Of a DNA stretch of 64,000 bases, positions 1 to 7,847 are shown in pieces (position 1 is the first letter of the stretch; each line of letters opens with the position of its first letter). Source of the stretch: Paenibacillus donghaensis (GTDB lineage: Bacteria; Bacillota; Bacilli; Paenibacillales; Paenibacillaceae); the NCBI RefSeq assembly GCF_002192415.1, contig NZ_CP021780.1, positions 6,820,001 through 6,884,000 of the forward strand. The letters are read 5' to 3'. The notes beneath the pieces were generated by a model that was not told the origin of the DNA, searched no databases, and saw only the letters and a program-made list of their open reading frames with translations. A program made the position numbers and the translations under genes.

Positions 1-626
1 ATAGGACGAGACCAATACGACATAACCCAATCCTTTACTCGCACCTACGAATTCACCTACGATCGCACCTACAATCGCCAGAGAGGTTGATATCTTCAAC
101 GCAGAGAATACATAAGGCAGACTGCTGGGTAACGCAGCCTCCAGAAAATCTCCCATTTCGTACCTTTATAAGTAGAGAAGAGCTCCCAAGCTTCATATTC
201 TATCGCCTTCAAGCCCTTAACGCTGTTTACGAGAATCGGGAAAAAGCAAATCAACATGGAGGCCACCACCTTCGAGGTAAACCCGGTGCCCAGCCATACC
301 ACCAGCAATGGAGCCAACGCCACAAGCGGTGTCGTTTTCAAGGCAATGGCCAGAGGGAACATGCCTTTCTCCAGCGTCTTGGAATGAACGAAGATAATCG
401 CGGTTATAAAGCCAAGCATGTTAGCGAGAATAAACCCGGTTAAAGCTTCCGATAACGTGACCAGCAGATGTGAGCCTAACTTCAGATCAATGACCGCAAG
501 GATAGCCGTAGGCGAAGGCAGCAGATATAAGGGAATATCAAATATTCTTACAGCAAGCTCCCACAAGACCAGGAATCCCAGAGCGAACCCGACAGGATAC
601 AACCCATTCTTTATTTTATTGATCAT
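1..626 (-). pseudogene. ABC transporter permease (SsuC/TauC class), frameshifted and cut by the window edge
   Basis: Inner-membrane permease of an NMT1/SsuA-type importer. Translation from 626 gives a normal N-terminus with several hydrophobic segments and the LAPLLVVWLGTG and FFPILVNSVKGL stretches typical of the cytoplasmic-loop region of this family. After WEIFWRLR the frame fails, but the next frame continues with family-like sequence (LPYVFSALKISTSLAIVGA, then GEFVGASKGLGY) to the left edge. The simplest explanation is loss of one base near 130-136. The start overlaps the ATPase stop by 4 bp, so the genes are translationally coupled. Either the importer has lost its channel or the base call is wrong; the rest looks well conserved, which favours a recent event or an error. 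Confidence 0.8.
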
Positions 627-1420
627 AGATGTTTGACCTGCTTTCTTAGCTCATGAACTGTCCGGGAGAACTCGGGATGATCTTCCATGCCCACTTCTCT
701 TGGACGCGGAAGCGGTACTGGAATAATATCCACTACGCCCGTAGGCCGCGGAGACATCATGACAACTCTGTCAGACATCATCACCGATTCATGAATAGAG
801 TGGGTGACCATAACAACTGTACTCAGGCTCGTCTCAGCGCTCTCCCATAAACGAAGAAGCTCGAAATTCAGTTTCTCCCGCGTGAATTCATCCAGAGCCC
901 CGAAAGGCTCATCCATCAACAATACCGTGGGATCGGCAGCCAAGGCCCGCGCAATCGCGATCCTCTGCTGCATGCCTCCGCTCAATTGATGGGGATAGTG
1001 GTTTTTGAAATCCTGCAAGCCCACAAGCTGCAGCGCTCCTTCAGCTTTCTCCCGGGCTTCCTTCTTCGAGAACATCTTCTTATTCGTGCCTAAGCTCAGG
1101 GATAGCTCAATATTCTTGATGGCGGTTAGCCAAGGCATTAACACCGGCTTCTGAAAAACCATCCCCAGCGAGGGCGAATCCGAACCAAAGATTACTTCCC
1201 CTCCCTTGTCCGGCTGAAGCAGATTCAGCATTAATCGCAGCAAGGTTGATTTCCCGCATCCGCTGGGTCCCAGAATCGTTAGAAATTCATTCTTATATAC
1301 ATCCAAGTTCACATTATTCAGGACCGGCACCGTGTCAAAGGAGAGCGAACAATTCTTTAGAGTCACAGCCGCTTCACGTTTAAGTGCCGAAGTTACGTTT
1401 ATTTCTTTCAGATCTGTCAT
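623..1420 (-). CDS. ABC transporter ATP-binding protein (SsuB/TauB/ThiZ class)
   Basis: Cytoplasmic ATPase that powers the adjacent permease. Walker A GPSGCGKST, Q-loop VFQKPVLMPW, signature LSGGMQQR, Walker B VLLMDEPFGALD and the switch histidine in VTHSIHES are all present; about 265 residues is normal for the class. The ATG at 1420 has GGAG seven bases upstream, so I prefer it to the in-frame ATG at 1465, which has no well-placed ribosome site. It follows the binding-protein gene by about 47 bp and overlaps the permease by 4 bp. Family members import sulfonates, pyrimidine precursors, nitrate or ureides; the neighbouring biuret-hydrolase-like gene suggests a ureide, which is inference. Confidence 0.93.
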   Translation of the reverse strand: MTDLKEINVTSALKREAAVTLKNCSLSFDTVPVLNNVNLDVYKNEFLTILGPSGCGKSTLLRLMLNLLQPDKGGEVIFGSDSPSLGMVFQKPVLMPWLTAIKNIELSLSLGTNKKMFSKKEAREKAEGALQLVGLQDFKNHYPHQLSGGMQQRIAIARALAADPTVLLMDEPFGALDEFTREKLNFELLRLWESAETSLSTVVMVTHSIHESVMMSDRVVMMSPRPTGVVDIIPVPLPRPREVGMEDHPEFSRTVHELRKQVKHL

Positions 1421-1467
1421 ATGCCCACTCCGTTCACTCCTTAGTGATACTCCCATGGCAGCCACCC

Positions 1468-2502
1468 CTACTCCAGAAATTCATTGGTAAATAATGTACT
1501 CAAGTCTTGCTCCTTCTTCAGGAAATCTAAATCCAGCAGACTTTGCTGCAGCGTGCTCCAGGCCTCGAGATCCATCTTCCCAAGCGGGGGACTCTCAGGC
1601 TGCAGCATAGGAATACTGGCTTTCATCATATTGACTTCATGTTCAAGCTTCAGAGAGTCTCCATATTTCAATCCGAACTCAGCAGCTTCCTCCGGGTTCT
1701 CCACAGCGTACGCCCACCCCTTCATGGATGCCTGCACAAAGCTTCTAACCAGCTCCGGATCTTTATCAATTAGTTCCTGTGTGGTAAATAGAGTATCTGC
1801 ATAAAAGTTAATACCACTGTCTGCAGGTTTGATAATATTAACTTCTTCCCCCGTCTCTTCAACAGCCAGCACCTCATTAATTACATATCCAGGCCATACC
1901 TTCACTTGACCGCTTAACAAGGGACTCAGATCGAATTTAACAGGCATTTCCTTAATGGTTGAAGCATCGATTCCGGCACTCTCGACCATAGCTCGGTAAG
2001 TAAGCTCCTCATTGCCGCCTAATTTCACGCCTACCTGTTGGCCCTCAAGATCCTTCATTGTAGTGATACCCGACGATTTCAAGCTGAAGAGCACAAACGG
2101 AGTCTGGCGGTAAAGAGTAGCTACAGCGGTAACGGGCACTCCCTTTTCACGGCCTGATATAATCTGGTCAGCCCCGGTGACTCCGAATTCCTCGCTGCCG
2201 GAAGCTACCATTTGGACTGCTGGGAAGTCTGAACCGCCCGGCCTAATTTCTACATCTAAACCCGCTTCTTTATAGAACCCTTGCTCGACCGCTGAATAGA
2301 ATCCGGCAAATTGGGCTTGATGCACCCATTTTAGCCGCAACACCACTTTTTTCAGGGCCTCAGGTTCCGTTCCCGCTGAATTGCCGGCGGCAGATCCCGT
2401 CGCAGTTGAGTTCTTGCTATTGTCCGCACCGCATGCGGTTAAGAGAAGCATAAGCATGGTTACGATCAGGAACGATGATTTCTTGGTTGATTTGTGCCAC
2501 AT
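1468..2502 (-). CDS. ABC transporter substrate-binding lipoprotein, NMT1/THI5-like
   Basis: Extracytoplasmic binding protein. It has a lipoprotein signal (KKSSFLIVTMLMLLLTAC, lipobox LTAC) followed by a Ser/Gly/Ala-rich linker. The mature part begins with VVLRLKWVHQAQFAGFYSAV and EQGFYKEAGLDVEI, the signature start of the NMT1/THI5 family. GGAGG lies seven bases before the ATG at 2502; the earlier ATG at 2508 sits directly against it. The ligand cannot be read from sequence: relatives bind formylaminopyrimidine, riboflavin-like or ureide compounds. It lies between the cysteine hydrolase and the ATPase in one minus-strand unit, which suggests that its ligand is a substrate of the hydrolase or a precursor of it. 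Confidence 0.9.
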   Translation of the reverse strand: MWHKSTKKSSFLIVTMLMLLLTACGADNSKNSTATGSAAGNSAGTEPEALKKVVLRLKWVHQAQFAGFYSAVEQGFYKEAGLDVEIRPGGSDFPAVQMVASGSEEFGVTGADQIISGREKGVPVTAVATLYRQTPFVLFSLKSSGITTMKDLEGQQVGVKLGGNEELTYRAMVESAGIDASTIKEMPVKFDLSPLLSGQVKVWPGYVINEVLAVEETGEEVNIIKPADSGINFYADTLFTTQELIDKDPELVRSFVQASMKGWAYAVENPEEAAEFGLKYGDSLKLEHEVNMMKASIPMLQPESPPLGKMDLEAWSTLQQSLLDLDFLKKEQDLSTLFTNEFLE

Positions 2503-2533
2503 ATACATTCCTCCAGTATTTTTATAGAAAGCC

Positions 2534-3217
2534 TTAGAGCGGTTGTAGAGCCTTCAGAACCTGTTCCGAGCTGCTGACACTGCCGAATACGCCGCCTTGC
2601 ATGGTCACCATCTTCAGGGCTGCCAAGTGGTTGCCCTTATCTGTCGCACCTGTACAATCCTCCAGTATCAAACATTCGTATCCTCTGTCGTTCGCTTCCC
2701 GCATGGTGGTATGCACGCATACATCGGTAGTAATCCCTGTCAGAATTAGATGGGTGATTCCTTTATTCTTCAGAATGAGGTCCAGATCCGTAGCATAGAA
2801 GCTGCCCTTTCCCGGTTTATCAATAACAGGCTCCCCCTCAATAGGAGTCAGCTCTTCAATAATGGCCCAGCCCGGTTCACCTCTCACCAGAATCCGGCCC
2901 GCAGGACCCAAGGAACCGATCTCTGCCCCGACCTGCTTACTGCGCCATTTCTTATTAGGAGGCAAGTCGGAGAGATCCGGCTTATGCCCTTCTCTTGTGT
3001 GAATAACTGTAAAACCCTCGATCTGCCGGATACGCTCCAGAAGAGTTTGGATAGGCCCTATAGCTTGACTGGTTAATGACAAGTCATAACCCATTTGTTC
3101 GACATAACCGCCTTTTCCGCAAAAATCAATCTGCATATCAATAATCAGGAGCGCCGTCTTCCTGGGGTCAATGACGCCGTCGTAGGGCCATCGATAAGGG
3201 ATAGCTTCAATTTGCAT
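2534..3217 (-). CDS. biuH: biuret amidohydrolase-like cysteine hydrolase (isochorismatase fold)
   Basis: Cytosolic amidohydrolase of 227 residues. The isochorismatase-family triad is readable: D27 in [11 protein letters not shown]134 in [10 protein letters not shown] and C167 in [16 protein letters not shown]. The N-terminal YRWPYDG, the [16 protein letters not shown] stretch, HTREGH, PNKKWRS and the [11 protein letters not shown]-terminus correspond closely, from memory, to rhizobial biuret hydrolase BiuH, which turns biuret into allophanate and ammonia. The similarity runs the whole length, not only through the fold motifs. GGAGGGG lies ten bases before the ATG. It is the first gene of the unit that continues with the importer. 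Triuret or another ureide is an alternative substrate. No allophanate hydrolase is visible in the window. Confidence 0.72.
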   Translation of the reverse strand: MQIEAIPYRWPYDGVIDPRKTALLIIDMQIDFCGKGGYVEQMGYDLSLTSQAIGPIQTLLERIRQIEGFTVIHTREGHKPDLSDLPPNKKWRSKQVGAEIGSLGPAGRILVRGEPGWAIIEELTPIEGEPVIDKPGKGSFYATDLDLILKNKGITHLILTGITTDVCVHTTMREANDRGYECLILEDCTGATDKGNHLAALKMVTMQGGVFGSVSSSEQVLKALQPL

Positions 3218-3571
3218 AGTATTTACCCCTCCTTCGCTGTCGCGTTAGTTTATATAACATTTACTCGTTCAAATGTTCATGTGTCATATTATATTACAAA
3301 TAAACAAAGAAATCTTTATAATTTTTACGAAAATAACACTCTTTCGATTGTTAAATTCTATAAACCATATATATTACGTTATATTATATGACATTTAACG
3401 ACGCCACTAGTGTGGAAATCCGACCTAAGTAGTAATGATTCTTCAGGGGTTATAAAGAACTTAAGCATTCAGGCAAGCCAGACCCAGGCTGAATCGTTCC
3501 GAACTAAGGCGGAATACCTGCTTCTTCCCAGATAATGTGGTATTCCTGACCATTGATTTTAGAATCGATCA

Positions 3572-3600
3572 TTGTCACAATAAGATTACAGTCAAATATT
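3572..3600 (+). promoter_or_regulatory. candidate promoter for the PTS gene
   Basis: TTGTCA (3572-3577) and AATATT (3595-3600) are separated by 17 bp, upstream of the PTS gene. The -10 is weak. The predicted transcription start (about 3607) would fall inside the RAT-like sequence, so either the start lies a little upstream or one of the two calls is wrong. Confidence 0.35.
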
Positions 3601-3602
3601 AC

Positions 3603-3635
3603 GGAGTTGTTACTTTTTGAGGCAGGCATAGACCT
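3603..3635 (+). promoter_or_regulatory. degenerate RAT-like antiterminator site before the PTS gene
   Basis: GTTGTTACT, a short spacer, GAGGCAGGCAT and AGACC follow the order of the unmistakable RAT ahead of sacB (ATTGTTACTG, then GCAGGCAAGACC). If functional, it would let the downstream antiterminator control its own operon, as in Bacillus sacPA. A clean overlapping terminator was not found: the GC-rich stretch around 3649-3680 gives only an imperfect hairpin without a T-run. Confidence 0.4.
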
Positions 3636-3722
3636 CAGAAGAGTCATGTTCGGCCCCGCAGGTTGAATACAAGCCGGGGTGATAGTTATAGCCTCTACGC
3701 AAAAGGGTTGGGAGGAACTGCA

Positions 3723-5207
3723 ATGCCGCAAGGGAATATCCGCCCGGAACAGGATGGACAACCCGCGAAAGAGATCCGCGGCTCGGCCAGGGAATTGGCT
3801 GTACGTCTGATTGGGTTGTCCGGAGGAGCCGATAATGTGTCGGAAGCCGTTCACTGCACAACCCGGCTTCGCCTTAGACTGCGGGACAGCTCCCGAGTGG
3901 ATGAAGCTGGCCTTTCCGGCATGCAGGAGGTTCACGGCGTCTTCTTTCGAGCCGAACAGCTGCAGATTATATTGGGATCGGCCAGCGTCTTCAAGGTACA
4001 CCGGCAGGTTGTCCGCATTCTTCAAGACGGCGGGCCTGAAGTACAGAAACAGAGACCATCGATGCCGGTGGCCGGCACCGATGGTTCATCGTCCAAGGCG
4101 AAAGGCCTGGTAAACCAGGGCGTGCTAAGAAAGTTTATCGATGCGGTCAGCTTTTTTTCCGATATCGTCGTGCCCATGATTCCGCTCTTTGTCGGGGTCG
4201 GCCTGTTGCTGTGCCTGCTCAGCATGATGGAGGCCTTCGGCTGGGCGCCGCCGGGCAGTGTCTGGTTTCGAACCTTGTCCTTGTTGACCGCATCGGCGTT
4301 TCAGATTCTGGCCGTGATGTTCGGTTATCACACAGCCAAGCGGTTCGGGGGCACTCCTCCGCTCGGTGCCGCAATCGGCATTCTCATGACCCGTCCTGAT
4401 CTTCTACGGGTCACTGGCTTCGGCGGAGTACCCTTAAGCTCCGCAGATTTAATGGTCACGCCGCAGTCTGGGTATCAGGGAGCCGTAATTCCAACCATTC
4501 TTGCGGTATTGCTGATGACTTTAATTGAGAAGGGGCTGCGCCGGATCATTCCGTCTTCCGTTGCTGTTATGCTGATTCCCTTTCTAAGCCTTGCCGTTGG
4601 GGGCAGCATTGCCATTCTGGTCATAGGACCGCTCACCTCTGAACTGAGCAGCTCACTCAGCAGCTTGCTGGAAGCGGTGTTCACATACGGCAGTACGGTT
4701 TTCGGGCTGCTGCTCGGGGGAATCTACAGCTCTATCGTCATGAGTGGGCTGCATCACGGCATACAGGCCGTTGAAATTGGACTGATTACCAATCCGGACA
4801 TCGGCGTTAATTTCCTGCTCCCCATCTGGTCCATGGCAAATATCGCACAGGGTGCGGCCGGACTGGCTGTGTATGCCCGAACCCGGGACAAGGCTCTGAA
4901 AAAAATAGCGCTGCCCGCTTCGATCACCGCCTTTTTTGGCATCACCGAACCGGTCACCTTTGGCGTCAACCTGAAGCTTGGCCGTCCCTTCTTGGGCGCT
5001 GCGGCGGGAGGAGCCGCCGGAGGGGCTTATGTAGCCTTTCACCAAGTGGTAGCGGATTCGTTCGGTTTGACCGGGATTCCGATGATTGCCTTTATCGTCG
5101 AGCTCGGACCGATGAATCTTATTCATTATATGATCGGTTTTCTGCTTGCAGCAGTTACAGCCTTTATGACTACATGGATTCTGGGTGTGGACAAACCGCC
5201 TTCTTAA
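3723..5207 (+). CDS. PTS EIIBC permease, probably sucrose-specific
   Basis: Membrane permease that imports and phosphorylates a sugar, most likely sucrose. The EIIB domain (about residues 20-95) carries the phosphorylated cysteine C45 in EAVHCTTRLRLRLRD. A linker leads to EIIC (about 125-490) with many membrane segments, the SGLHHGIQAVE motif and ITEPVTFGVNLKLGRPF typical of the sucrose/trehalose/beta-glucoside class. No EIIA domain is present, as in SacP/ScrA enzymes that borrow EIIA-Glc. The ATG at 3723 has GGAGG seven bases upstream; the in-frame TTG at 3663 has none. The antiterminator gene follows by 46 bp, then levansucrase. Specificity for sucrose is inferred from this context. Confidence 0.88.
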   Translation: MPQGNIRPEQDGQPAKEIRGSARELAVRLIGLSGGADNVSEAVHCTTRLRLRLRDSSRVDEAGLSGMQEVHGVFFRAEQLQIILGSASVFKVHRQVVRILQDGGPEVQKQRPSMPVAGTDGSSSKAKGLVNQGVLRKFIDAVSFFSDIVVPMIPLFVGVGLLLCLLSMMEAFGWAPPGSVWFRTLSLLTASAFQILAVMFGYHTAKRFGGTPPLGAAIGILMTRPDLLRVTGFGGVPLSSADLMVTPQSGYQGAVIPTILAVLLMTLIEKGLRRIIPSSVAVMLIPFLSLAVGGSIAILVIGPLTSELSSSLSSLLEAVFTYGSTVFGLLLGGIYSSIVMSGLHHGIQAVEIGLITNPDIGVNFLLPIWSMANIAQGAAGLAVYARTRDKALKKIALPASITAFFGITEPVTFGVNLKLGRPFLGAAAGGAAGGAYVAFHQVVADSFGLTGIPMIAFIVELGPMNLIHYMIGFLLAAVTAFMTTWILGVDKPPS

Positions 5208-5253
5208 GGAACAATAATCCTAGATATGAATCGAAAAAGCATAGGAGATAAAC

Positions 5254-6105
5254 ATGAAAATCAAAAAAATTCTGAACAACAACGCGGTTGTGGTAAACGA
5301 CCACGAAGAGGAAAAGATTGTCATGGGTTCCGGTATTGCTTTTCAGAAAAGGAAAAACGATATTATAGATCCGTCCCTTATCGAGAAAGTGTTCATTATG
5401 GGCGACCCGGATCAATATGGCCATTTGCAGGAAATGCTGCGGACATTGCCCGAGGAGGAGATTGCGGTGTCCGAGCAGATTATTTCGTATGCAGAACGCG
5501 AACTGGACGTAGCGTTTAATGAACATATTCATATTGCGCTGACGGATCATCTCTCATTCGCTTTGGAGCGGATCGCTAAGGGAACGTTGATCCAGAACAC
5601 GCTGCTGGATGAAATCCGCATTTTATACCCGAGAGAGTTCCAGATCGGCCAACACGCCAAAAGCATAATCCGCGAAACGTTGCAGGTCGATATTCCCGAG
5701 GACGAGGTAGGATACATCGCCATGCATATCCATACCGCCTGGAAAAACGCCGGAGCTCACGGAACAGATGGCGAAATGGCGGCAATGATCCGTGATATTG
5801 CCGAAGGAGTGGAACAGGCCGCCGGCATTATGCTCAAACGGGGCTCCGCCAACTACGAGCGTCTGGTGACCCAGCTTGAAAATATCCTGCAATCCGATGA
5901 AACCGGTAAGCTTCTCAATGAGCTGAACCCCGAAATTGTACGAATTGCCAAAGAGCGCTACGCCCGGGCTTACTTGCAGGCTAAGGAGGTCGGCGATCAG
6001 GTGGAAGAGGATTACGGGTATACTTTCATTGACAGTCAGCTGGTATTTATCGCCATGGAAATCGGCCGGATATGTACCCGGTCGATGGAAGGTAATATTT
6101 TGTAA
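5254..6105 (+). CDS. BglG/SacY-family transcriptional antiterminator
   Basis: RNA-binding antiterminator, 283 residues. The co-antiterminator domain spans about 1-55 (MKIKKILNNNAVVV, GSGIAFQKRKND), followed by two PTS-regulation domains. PRD1 keeps both phosphorylatable histidines, H99 in LTDHLSFA and H158 in YIAMHIHTA. In PRD2 the equivalent positions are Q207 (YERLVTQLENIL) and E269 (VFIAMEIGRI), so both regulatory histidines are missing. It lies between its presumed sensor permease and the RAT-bearing sacB leader. PRD1 histidines normally receive inhibitory phosphate through the EII, and PRD2 histidines activating phosphate from HPr; this protein may therefore sense sucrose but be blind to catabolite control, which is inference. 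Closest in role to SacY/SacT. Confidence 0.93.
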   Translation: MKIKKILNNNAVVVNDHEEEKIVMGSGIAFQKRKNDIIDPSLIEKVFIMGDPDQYGHLQEMLRTLPEEEIAVSEQIISYAERELDVAFNEHIHIALTDHLSFALERIAKGTLIQNTLLDEIRILYPREFQIGQHAKSIIRETLQVDIPEDEVGYIAMHIHTAWKNAGAHGTDGEMAAMIRDIAEGVEQAAGIMLKRGSANYERLVTQLENILQSDETGKLLNELNPEIVRIAKERYARAYLQAKEVGDQVEEDYGYTFIDSQLVFIAMEIGRICTRSMEGNIL

Positions 6106-6248
6106 TTGAAAATTACAGGACTTTAGACCCTTGATATTGTAAAAAATAACAAATAACACTCTTTTTTTGTTTAAGAAAAACAGGAGTATCAGTCTATAGC
6201 CAGTATCCGTTATAAAATTATAGAATTAACGCGACAATAAAATATGTC

Positions 6249-6340
6249 GGGATTGTTACTGTTAAGCAGGCAAGACCTAAAAATCCGCTTGGGAATCGAT
6301 GCGATTTACGTGTCCCCCATGGTATTTTTAGGTCTTTTTT
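6249..6340 (+). promoter_or_regulatory. RAT sequence overlapping a terminator in the sacB leader
   Basis: The ribonucleic antiterminator runs 6249-6276 (begins GGATTGTTACTG, ends GCAGGCAAGACC), nearly identical to the Bacillus subtilis sacB RAT as I know it. Its 3' end shares bases with the left arm of a terminator: AAGACCTAAAAAT (6272-6284) pairs perfectly with ATTTTTAGGTCTT (6324-6336), followed by a T-run to 6340. Antiterminator binding to the RAT would preclude this hairpin and allow sacB-levB transcription. The promoter should lie in the AT-rich 6180-6245; I could not fix its -35 element. Confidence 0.95.
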
Positions 6341-6385
6341 CTGTTTAAGATGACAAATTTTGAAACAGAAAAGGAGACAGACAGT

Positions 6386-7843
6386 ATGACTATCAAAAAG
6401 ATTGTTAGAAGAGCAGCAGCAGTAACCTTTACAACAGCATTGCTTGCAGGTGGCGGGGCTTCAGCTTTTGCCCAAGGGAATAACAGCAAGGATTACAAAG
6501 AAAGCTATGGCTTCTCCCACATTACCCGTTCTGACATCCTGAAAATACCGGAGCAACAAAAGAGCGAGCAGTTTCAAGTCACTCCGTTCAATGCTTCCAC
6601 AATCAAGAATATCCCTTCTGCAAAAGGGGTTGACCAGTGGGGTAACGCAATCGATCTTGATGTTTGGGACAGCTGGCCGCTTCAAAACGCGGACGGAACA
6701 GTCGCCGAATATAATGGCCACCATATCGTGTTTGCGTTGGCGGGAGATCCTAAAAAAGGATGGGACACATTCATATATATGTTCTATCAAAAAGTGGGCG
6801 ACACATCGATTGACAGCTGGAAAAATGCCGGCAGAGTCTTTAAGGATAGTGATAAATACCTTTCAAACGATCCGATTCTCAACAATCAAGCCGAAGAATG
6901 GTCCGGTTCCGCAACCTTGACGAAAGATGGCGGAGTCCGCTTGTTCTATACCAACCGCCAAGGCTGGGATCCGGCGAACGGATTTTTTGGCAAGCAAACC
7001 TTGACGACAGCTCAAGTTAATGTGTCCAAGCCGGATGCGGATACGCTGAAAGTGGATGGCGTGGAAGACCTCAAATCGATCTTTGACGGAGACGGCAAGA
7101 TGTATCAAACTGTGGATCAAGCCTTCGGTGAAGGTGACTATGCCGATAACCATACGTTAAGAGATCCTCACTATGTTGAAGACAACGGTCGTAAATACCT
7201 AGTCTTCGAATCAAATACCGGATCGGAAACGGGTTACCAGGGAGAAGAATCGCTATCCAACAGAACTTACTATGAAGGAAGCAAACCCTTCTTCGAAGCT
7301 GAAAAAAATAAATTGTTGTTCGGTCCTAAGAAATCTCTGGCGGCATTAGCGAACGGCTCACTGGGTATTATTGAGTTGAATGATGATTACACGCTGAAAA
7401 CAGTGATGAAGCCGTTGATTGCCTCCAATACCGTAACGGATGAAATCGAACGCGCAAACTTATTTGAAATGAATGGAAAATGGTATTTGTTCACGGATTC
7501 CAGAGGCTCCAAAATGACGATTGATGGAATCGGCGCCAATGATGTATACATGCTGGGTTATGTAGCGTCTTCATTGACCGGACCTTACAAACCGTTGAAC
7601 GGCAGCGGACTTGTATTGCACATGGCTCTTGATCCTAATGATCCTATCTGGACATACTCCCACTTCGCGGTCCCTCAGGCGAAAGGAAATAATGTGGTCA
7701 TCACCAGCTATATGACTAACAGAGGGTTATATGCCGACCAGCATTCCACTTTTGCGCCAAGTTTCCTGCTAAACATTAAAGGCTCGAAAACTTCAGTCGT
7801 CAAAGACAGTGTCCTCGAACAAGGGCAATTGACGGTTAACTAA
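6386..7843 (+). CDS. sacB: levansucrase (GH68)
   Basis: Secreted fructosyltransferase that splits sucrose and polymerises the fructose into levan; 485 residues. The signal peptide (KKIVRRAAAVTFTTALLAGG, cleavage after ASAFA) is followed by the GH68 five-blade domain with nucleophile D95 in WDSWPLQ, transition-state stabiliser D260 in LRDPHY and acid/base E355 in TDEIERANLF. Length and motif spacing match Bacillus SacB. I place the start at the ATG at 6386, which has AAGGAG nine bases upstream; the ORF opens at 6350 in an unsupported frame extension. Expression should need the antiterminator acting at 6249-6340. levB follows by four bases. Confidence 0.96.
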   Translation: MTIKKIVRRAAAVTFTTALLAGGGASAFAQGNNSKDYKESYGFSHITRSDILKIPEQQKSEQFQVTPFNASTIKNIPSAKGVDQWGNAIDLDVWDSWPLQNADGTVAEYNGHHIVFALAGDPKKGWDTFIYMFYQKVGDTSIDSWKNAGRVFKDSDKYLSNDPILNNQAEEWSGSATLTKDGGVRLFYTNRQGWDPANGFFGKQTLTTAQVNVSKPDADTLKVDGVEDLKSIFDGDGKMYQTVDQAFGEGDYADNHTLRDPHYVEDNGRKYLVFESNTGSETGYQGEESLSNRTYYEGSKPFFEAEKNKLLFGPKKSLAALANGSLGIIELNDDYTLKTVMKPLIASNTVTDEIERANLFEMNGKWYLFTDSRGSKMTIDGIGANDVYMLGYVASSLTGPYKPLNGSGLVLHMALDPNDPIWTYSHFAVPQAKGNNVVITSYMTNRGLYADQHSTFAPSFLLNIKGSKTSVVKDSVLEQGQLTVN

Positions 7844-7847
7844 CCTC

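Larger units (their letters stand above)
3218..3722. other. 505-bp divergent intergenic region with an inverted repeat
   Basis: Region between the biuret-hydrolase unit (minus) and the PTS gene (plus). TGTCATATTATAT at 3282-3294 and ATATTATATGACA at 3381-3393 form a near-perfect inverted pair (12 of 13) about 86 bp apart in AT-rich DNA upstream of the hydrolase gene; this is the size of a dimeric regulator site such as a GntR-type operator. No convincing sigma-A promoter for the minus unit could be fixed. The right half holds the promoter and RAT-like sequence listed separately. I see no credible gene here. Confidence 0.5.

Noticed and set aside
87..443. Plus-strand open frame over the permease gene
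   Set aside because: It is the antisense shadow of a well-conserved permease; it has no ribosome site and no protein-like motifs.
2503..3233. TPP or other riboswitch ahead of the THI5-like importer
   Set aside because: No thi-box or other conserved riboswitch core was seen before the binding-protein gene or the hydrolase.
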